Assembly (NCBI GenBank): GCA_011503125.2 | Contig: WWBZ02000051.1 | Span: 682,001 to 746,000, forward strand | Length of the DNA stretch: 64,000 bases | Origin: Botryosphaeria dothidea | Taxonomy: Eukaryota > Ascomycota > Dothideomycetes > Botryosphaeriales > Botryosphaeriaceae | Direction: 5' to 3' | Shown here: in pieces, positions 57,000 to 64,000 of the stretch | How the letters are laid out: the number at the start of each line of letters is the position of its first letter | How positions within the stretch are numbered: the first letter of the stretch is position 1 | Translations under genes and position numbers: made by a program | Notes under the pieces: model-generated | The model's database searches: none | Told to the model about the DNA's origin: nothing | The model's input: the letters and a program-made list of their open reading frames with translations, nothing else

Positions 57000-59900
57000 G
57001 TCTATTTTACGAGGTATTTCGGTTATCTCCGGGTTGCTTTAACGTCTAGAATCTCTTCTACCCGGTACTCTTCTTCGCCGTTAACGATAACGGGCGGGAG
57101 CGGAGGTTAGACTTAATTAGGCAAGGAATTAGAGGCCGCGGGTTCGAGTAAAGAGACGTAGAATACGGGGTAGACTTTTATCGTCCTTAGTAGTTCTAGG
57201 CGATAGATATAAGTCGAGATCTTTCCTAGTATAGGAAAGGGGCTAAGGCGTTTAAAGTCGAGTTTATCCGAAGGTCTTATTGTCGAGATATACCGTCTTA
57301 GGAGCTAAACGAGGTCACTAGGCTTAAAGACGGGTGGCGAGATACGGTCTTTATTAGCTTATTCTGCGTAGATATCTTATATAAATCGAATTTCTTAGCG
57401 AAGGTAGTTTTCGAGGTTTTCGAGGTTCTCTTAGAAGAGACGTAGGGGTTCGAGTAGGGCTAAGATCGGGTCTTTCCGTAGAATCTTATAACGAGGGTAG
57501 AAGCCGTAGTTTATAAAGAAGGGGGTAACCTTAGTCGTGGTCGAGATTATATTATTATAAGCGAATTTAGTAAGAGAGAGAAAGTCGTTCTAATCGTCTT
57601 ATTAGTACGAAACGTAGATACGAAGATATTGCTCGAGAATAGCGTTAATGCGCTCTATCTAGCCGTCGGTTTGCGGGTAGAAAGCCGTACTAAAGTTGGT
57701 CTTAATAGATAGGAATCTACTAAGAGCTCTAGTAAATTTAGAGGTAAAAATCGAGCCGCGGTTAGATACGAAGTCGTCGGGTAAGCTATATAGTCGAAAA
57801 ACGTAGTCTCGATAAAGCTTAGTAAGCTCTATCGAATCGAGGGTTATTTAGCAAGAAATAAAGTAAGCTATTTTAGTTAGTCGATCTACGACTACTAATA
57901 TAGTATCGAACGAGTTAGACGTTAGAAGTCCCGTAATTAAATCGAGAGAAACGGATTGCTAGCGGCGTTATAGCACTTTAAGGGGTTTTAAATATCTATA
58001 GGGGGTATATCGAGCGGGTTTAATTCTTTGGTAGGTCTTATAGTTTCGTATAAAACGAGCTACTATCTAGCGTAGACCTGGCTACTAGAAATTACGAGTA
58101 ACGAGTTTAAATATTACTACTTAGCCTAGGTGTCTAGTAGCCGGGTACGAGTATCGAGAGCTAATAATTCTTTAGCGGAGGCTTAGATCTTTAGGAATAT
58201 AAATAAGTCTATTAACTAGTAAGAGACTATCGTTATCCTTAGAATATACGCCTAAATCTACCTTAGAATATCGAAGTACGTAGATATCGAGTACGGTAAG
58301 GATCTCTTATCTAAGAGTATCCTTATCGAGTACTAAGCGAATTTTACTAGCTAGAGACGGTTCTAGCCTAGCGATTAAATAGCGAGTAGAAATAAGGGTT
58401 AAAATTTCGAATTTTTTAGAGGTAAGAATCGTAGTAGGGGGTAGGCGCCCCTCTCGAGCAGGGAGGTCTTCTAACCGTCTTATTAACGTATCCGCGCGTT
58501 AATTCTTAGTTCCTAGGCGGTAGACGATCTTAAAGTCGAGTTCTAAGAGTTTAATTACCTAGCGTACTTACCGACGGTTTAAGATTTACTTAGAGGCAAA
58601 GCTAGTTAAATTCGAGTAATCTATAAGAACGAGGAGTGGCGAGAAGAGGTTAATAACGAGGGAACGGTATTCCTTTAGGGCTTCCACGATAGCTAAGAGT
58701 TCCTTATCTCCGATACCGTAGTTCTACTCTACGGAGGTTATTTTCCGAAAGTAGTAGGCGATAGAATATAGGATTCTTCTACTATTATCGTAGGTTACCT
58801 ATTAGGACAAAATTACGGAGATAATAAAGTCGAATAAGTCGGTTTTAAGAATAGTTTCGAGTTAGGGGTCGAAGTATTAGAGGATTAGGTAAGAGTAGAA
58901 GGCTTTCTTAAGATAAGTAAATATCTTATCCTATTCTTTTTCCTAAGTAAAACGAATATTCTTAGCTAGGAGCCTAAAGAGAGCTCTAGCTTTTCGAGAG
59001 TATCCTTTAATAAATCTTCGGTAAAAGTTTATAAAGCTAAGGAACGATTAAAGATCTTTAACTAAGCGAGGAGCCTCTTAGTCTCTTACGGCGGCTACCT
59101 TAGCCGGGTCTATAGAGATACCGTCTAGAGAGATAACGAAGCTAAGGAACGTAGTCGAAGTCGTATAGAAGTCGTATTTTTCGCCTTTTACGTATAGGCC
59201 TGCTTTACGAAGTTTTTCGAGAACTAATTAAACGTATTCGTAGTGCTTCTCTTCTATTTCTAAGTAGATAAGAATATTATCTAAGTAGACGACGTACTAG
59301 CGGTCGAGATATTTACGTAGTATATCGTTAACGAATTATTAGTAGGTAGTAGGCGTATTCGTAAGGCTAAAGAGTATAATAAGGTACTCGTATAGGCTAT
59401 AGCGAGTCCTAAAGGCGGTTAAATATTCGGAGCCTTTCTTAATCCGGATAAGGTTATAAGTACCGCGAAGGTCGAGTCGAGTAAAAATACGAGAGCCTTA
59501 AAGTTAACGGAGAGTCTCGTTAATTAAGGGAAGTAGATAACGGTTCTTTTTCGTAATACCGTTTAGTTCGCGATAATCTATATAAAAACGAAGGCCGCTA
59601 TCTAGTTTCTTAATAAAGAGAATAGGGGACGCAGAGGATAAGAATAAGGGCCGAATAAAACTTTTCTTAAGGTTCTTATTAAGATATTCGCGTAGAGCCT
59701 TAAGCTCTAAATCGGATATTAAGTAGAGAGGACCGAATAGGGGTTTCTTGCCCTCTTCTAGCGAAATTTTATAATTAATATATCGATGTAGGGGAAGCTT
59801 ATCGGCCTCTTTCTTAGTAAAGAAAGAAAGAAGATAGTAAAATCGAGCCGGGATTCGTGAGCGGAGGGTTTCGAGTTCTTATTCCGGGGTTTATTATTCC

Positions 59901-60727
59901 GTTTTTTTAAGGCTTTTAAGGTGTTCTTAGATTTCCTTAATTAATACGGTATAGATCCTAGTCTTATCTCGTTAGATATAGCGGGTAAGAGCGACGTAGA
60001 ATACCGTAGCGTAAGAGATCGAAGGCGGATTAGGAGGCGTAATCGTAGGTTATCGAGTAGGTAAGTAATTTACTTAGTAGAAAGGAGAAGCGAAGGTAAT
60101 AGTATTCCTTAACTAGAGAATCTGTAGATCGTATCTTTCTAGCTAAGGTTTTCTAAGAATAATAGAATATTAACTAAGCTTAGTTACCTAAAAGGTAAGA
60201 AGTTCTTAGTATTAATTAATATCGAGTTAAAGGTCGGCTTTATAAGTAATCTACCTAGCTATAGATCTATTAGCTAGCTCGAGGGATTTAGATTATATTT
60301 TTTAACGAGTAGGGAGCGAGTGTTCCTTAATAAAAGCATTATCTATAAATAAGGACGAAGCACTAGAGTCTAGTATAGACGAGGTTTCGATTATATTATT
60401 AACTACTAACTTAAGAATAAGGAGTAGGCGTTTTCCGAGATTAATAGCGCGTGGTTTCGAGGTACGAGGTTCGGGGGGTAAAAATAAGAGTATTCCGAGG
60501 TTCGAAGATAAAGAAGCAAGAATAGAGAATTAATTTAAAGTAGAAAGTAGCGGGGGGCTAGGCAGGTGCCGGGTACTACCTAGCCTTCTACGTTTTTTAA
60601 TACGTAGAGAACTAAAGCCGTAGGAGGAGTTATAGAAGTCGAGGTTTTAGAGACGAGTAGACTTATTACTAGTAGCGAGGTGGGCGGAGAGGGTATAGTT
60701 ATAGTCGAATTAAGGTTTAGACCCTTT
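57000..60727 (-). pseudogene. Gypsy-3 pol with chromodomain, RIP-damaged
   Basis: Minus-strand pol remnants. The C-terminal chromodomain has IVNGEEEYRVEEILDVKATR at ~57010-57110. The RT motif YLDN (from YLDD) is at ~59262-59300. Numerous TAG/TAA stops. A distinct family from Gypsy-1, judged by LTR and coding sequence. Confidence 0.7.
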
Positions 60728-60977
60728 TATAATGGCTTGTATCCGGTGTACTCGCGGAAATGTAGTGGCATTACTATCTACGAGAAGACTAAGCTAAAGA
60801 GAAAAGGAAGAAAGGTTTAAGCAAGATAGCGCTGCTTATATATCTCTCTAGAGTCCCTTTTACTGGTAGCGAGTTGCAGGGTTTTCTTATTAAGCTTCGT
60901 TGAGCTTTAGGGTCCTCTTAACCTAAGGTCTCGCCGCAGGATCTATCTAAGGCACCCTTAGGGTTCAAACCGTAACA
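60728..60977 (-). repeat. Gypsy-2b LTR (3' LTR)
   Basis: 250 bp, TATAATGGCTTG...CCGTAACA. Retains the CA end (TAACA), supporting the idea that TAATA ends elsewhere are RIP-converted. Confidence 0.92.
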
Positions 60978-63900
60978 TTACCCCTCTCCTGGCTTTAAAG
61001 GTAGGTCTCTAGGGCTTTAGTATCTTCTAAAGCGCTTGCTGGTTCCCAAGTTGGCCGCGCGTATCCTCTCCACTTAACTTAATAGAGTTTCTACCGTTTC
61101 CGCTAGCCTAGCCGTCTTCCTAGTTTTTTACCTAAGATAGCTTTAACCCTCTATTCTTCTTCTCTATTAACGAGTATAGCTAGTAGTTAATAATCGTCCT
61201 GTTCTTAGCTTAGTAAAGGATCTATTCTAGCTGGGCGTAAGAGATCGACGTTGAAGACGTTATATATCCTAGTTAGTACGTCTAGTTTATAGCTATAAGG
61301 GCTAATGACCTCGATAACTATAAACTTTACTACTCGATTATTAAGCTTCCGGCTTGGGCGGTCCGTTCGTATATTCTTAAGATTTAGCTAGACTTTATCC
61401 CCTACTTTATACGCTGGTAATAGGTCCCTATATCGATTTGCTTAGGTCTCCTAATCCTATTATACGTTCGCTATTAATACTTCTACCTATTCGGTTATCT
61501 CTTTAATCTTTGCTACGATTACTTCTCCTTTTTATATTAGTAATATAGGGTTCGGGACTGGTTAAGAATCTTCGAATAACTATAGTGGCTCGAGGTGGTA
61601 TCTATAAGAGAGGAAGAAGGGGCTAACACCTATCGATGAGGATTCTTAGCTATTTATAGCAAGCTCTATTACTAGTAACTAGTTAACCTAGTTATCTTGC
61701 GCGTAGTTAACTATCCGGTAGAGCTTCCTTTCTATCTCGGTGTTCGCACGCTCCGTTAATCTATCTATTTCTAGATAGTAGGCTATTAAGATTCGTCTTT
61801 CGATCCTAAGTAATTAGTAAACCCTCTTCTATAGCTGGCTAATAAATTAGCTTCCCCGGTTAGAGATAATAGCGGTTAGGACTCTATAGTAGCGGTAGAA
61901 GCAGCGAATAAATATCCTAGCAACTATTTCTGCTTTAATATCCTTATAGGCCTTAAGGATAACTCCTTTACCTAATCGATTAGTAATAACTATAAGTATC
62001 CGATATCCTTGGCTCTCGGGTAGCGGTCCAATAAAGTCGACTAAGATCTCTCTCTACTAACGGTTTAGTACTAGTAACGGCCGTAGTAGTCCTTATTTAC
62101 GGTCTCTCTAGACTCTAGTCCTTCCGCAGACGTCACAGTTACGTACGAATCTACGTATATTAGATACGAAGTTCGGCTAGAAGAACTGTCTTGCGACAAG
62201 GGCTATTATTCTAGTGCGTCTAGGATAAACTACTATTGTTAAATCGTGGAGTGTCTAGATTAGCTTGGTTCTTAAAGGCTCGTAGTTTAGTACCTAACGT
62301 CTACTGCGGAACAGCAACTCTCCTTAATTATTTAAGGAGCAATTAGTAATTAAGAGCTTAACTAGTTCTTCTAAATCGTTTAGTAGCGTTCTTCTACCCT
62401 CTCTTACTACTATTATAAGACGTCTATAGTCCGGATCCGCTGCTTTTGCCTCTTGCTAGAGCTGCCGTAAATGGTCTTCGATTAACGTTACTCCTTGTTC
62501 GTATACTAGTTCGTCTATAGATCTGTCTAATGGTTCGTCTACTAGTTTATCTACTAGTTCATCTACTTATTCGTCTACTCCTTATTCGGTTATAGCTTAT
62601 CGTCTTATTTGTACTAGTGTTGCTAAAACTCTCTAATAGTTAGCTTGAACCTTATCTAGGCTTAAGAGTCGTGCGATACGATATTAAAGCCTCTTATTAT
62701 CTTAAGATACTAGTAAGTCTTAGTCTCTTCGTATAAGTGCGTTAGGCTAAGCCCTAAGCTTGCCTAGACGGTAAGTAATAGTAAAGTTAAATCGGCTTAG
62801 AATTAGCTACTATCTTATTTGCCTCTTAGAGAGCCGTCGGACTATTATAAAGTATTCGAGATTCTTATAGTCCGTAATAATCTTAAATTCTTTTACGCTT
62901 CGTAGCTCTATATCCTACTACTAAAGACACTTAATAATCGCAAGGAGCTCCTTATCGTAGATCTCGTAGTTGCACTCTACTAGCGAGTTCTTCTTTAAGA
63001 AGTAGGCAACTAGCCGGAGCACTCTATTGTTATCGTATTAGGATAAAATTCCTTCTATATAGTATCCTAAAGAGTTAGTCTCGAGGATTGTCTTTCGGTC
63101 CGGGTTAAATTAGGCAAGGATTAGTGCCGTGATAAAGGCCTTCTTTAGCTTTCGAAACGCTCTTTCTACTCCTTCTATCTAATAGAACGGAACGTCTTTC
63201 TTTGTAAGTGTATGTAACGGAGCCGTAGTCTTCGAGTATTTATTAATAAAGCGCCGGTAGAAGTTCGCAAAGCTAAGGAATCTAAGCACTCCTTTAACTA
63301 TAGTTAGTATTTCCTATTCCTAAATAGCTTTTACCTTAGCTAGGTCTATGCGGATACCTTTCCCAGCTTCGATAATAAATCTAAGATACTTTATTAACTA
63401 AACCTCGAATTCGCACTTATCGATATCAAGCTGTAGTCCCGCTACTTATAGCTTTTCGAGAATCTTAGTTACGTACTCTCGGTATTAGGTACGGGATCCC
63501 TCGGTAAAAATAAGCATATTATCGATATAAGCCGATACGAAGTCGTCTAGGAAGTCCTATAGGGTCTAGTTAATATATCGTTAAAAGGTGCTTAGTGTAT
63601 TAGCTAGTCCAAAGGGAGTAATAAGCCACTTAAATAGTCTAAAGCGGGTTCGAAAGGCTATAAGCCATTTATCTCCTAGTTTAACCCGAATCTTATTAAA
63701 TACTGCGATTACATCGAGTTTCGTAAACTATCTTACCTTACTAATCCGGTTAAGGGTCTCCTAGATAAGAGGTAGTAGATATCGATCCTTCCGTGTAAGT
63801 TAATTAAGGGCTCGGTAGTTATAATAGAATCGTAAGCCTCTACCTAGTTTCTTTATAAAGAGGACTAGCGCTGCGGCTAGAGAATTACTTACACGGATAA

Positions 63901-64000
63901 AGCCTTTATCGAGTAGCTCTATAAGCGTTTTCCGGAGTACTAGTAGTTCGTCTCTAGATATATTATATAAGGGTCCCTATGGGGCTACTAGTATCCTCCT
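60978..64000 (-). pseudogene. Gypsy-2b pol, partial
   Basis: Minus-strand integrase and RT region of the same family as Gypsy-2a. The active-site box reads AYIDNMLIF, Asn in place of the second Asp. Stops still present, so probably inactive despite lower mutation load. Confidence 0.7.

Larger units (their letters stand above)
56469..60727 (-). mobile_element. Gypsy-3: chromodomain Ty3/gypsy element, left part
   Basis: Starts with TATAATAAACGG (RIP form of a TG-starting LTR). The probable LTR is 56469-56855, ending TTTATAATA before a purine tract (CTAGAGAGGAGAGCC on the minus strand). Minus-strand coding order then follows: chromodomain EYRVEEILDVKATRR and YLVK (~57010-57110), integrase (~57.6-58.4 kb), RT box YVVYLDNILIYLE (~59262-59300), gag side to 60.7 kb. 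The right LTR is not in the window because Gypsy-2b is inserted at 60728. Confidence 0.75.
60728..64000 (-). mobile_element. Gypsy-2b: second copy, truncated by window end
   Basis: Left LTR 60728-60977 (250 bp), then purine tract and minus-strand pol collinear with 49516 onward, including the integrase region and the RT box near 63515-63545. Inserted into Gypsy-3. Much less RIP-mutated than Gypsy-2a: its first 60 bases keep six CpA/TpG sites where 2a has none. The 5' LTR and target duplication lie outside the window. Confidence 0.9.

Overview
The window comes from a filamentous ascomycete (Pezizomycotina). The genes carry short GT-AG introns (39-88 nt) with CTAAC/CTAAT-like branch points. The families are typical of these fungi: Zn2Cys6 regulator, Dal5-type and other MFS carriers, secreted subtilase, amadoriases and a HeLo-like N-terminal domain. 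The repeats carry the C-to-T / G-to-A signature of repeat-induced point mutation (RIP). I found no rRNA, tRNA, CRISPR or bacterial features.

Left part (1-30.6 kb): gene-dense and of normal composition. In order: amadoriase-like flavin oxidase (186-2071, +); small secreted Cys-containing protein (2569-3475, -); Dal5/allantoate-type permease (5446-7322, +); secreted subtilisin-like protease (8187-11090, +); Zn2Cys6 transcription factor (11607-13938, +); MFS transporter (14561-16319, +); a second amadoriase/sarcosine-oxidase-like gene with a one-base frameshift (17197-18682, +); a hypothetical gene cut by a MITE (19419-19817, +); a 1381-aa repeat-rich membrane protein (20732-24877, -); a PPIL1-type cyclophilin (26605-27145, -); an ASC-1/Rqt4-like zinc-finger protein (27447-29168, +); and the 5' part of a HeLo-like-domain gene (29762-30617, +). 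The protease, regulator and transporters could form a nitrogen-scavenging neighbourhood, but that is inference; no secondary-metabolite core enzyme is present.

Middle (30.6-39.5 kb): the HeLo-like gene is split by a three-level nest. A non-autonomous hAT-like element (8-bp target duplication ATTGGAAC) contains a pogo-type element (TA duplication, ~43-bp inverted repeats). The pogo element in turn contains a complete copia retrotransposon (147-bp LTRs, duplication GAAGT). The target duplications let the insertion history be read directly. The gene's reading frame resumes on the far side at 38563.

Right part (39.5-64 kb): a plus-strand LINE (Tad-like; gag with zinc knuckles, AP-endonuclease, reverse transcriptase) is cut into pieces by four Ty3/gypsy insertions. 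These are Gypsy-1 (480-bp LTRs, duplication AGTAT), Gypsy-2 (250-bp LTRs, GTAAG), a Gypsy-2 solo LTR (GTTAT) and a chromodomain element Gypsy-3. Gypsy-3 is itself invaded by a younger-looking Gypsy-2 copy that runs off the window. Most of this block is almost devoid of CpA and TpG, and its reading frames are full of TAG/TAA stops where Gln or Trp codons are expected. The most unusual item is an antisense, intron-containing, Cys-rich plus coiled-coil gene inside Gypsy-1, convergent with pol.
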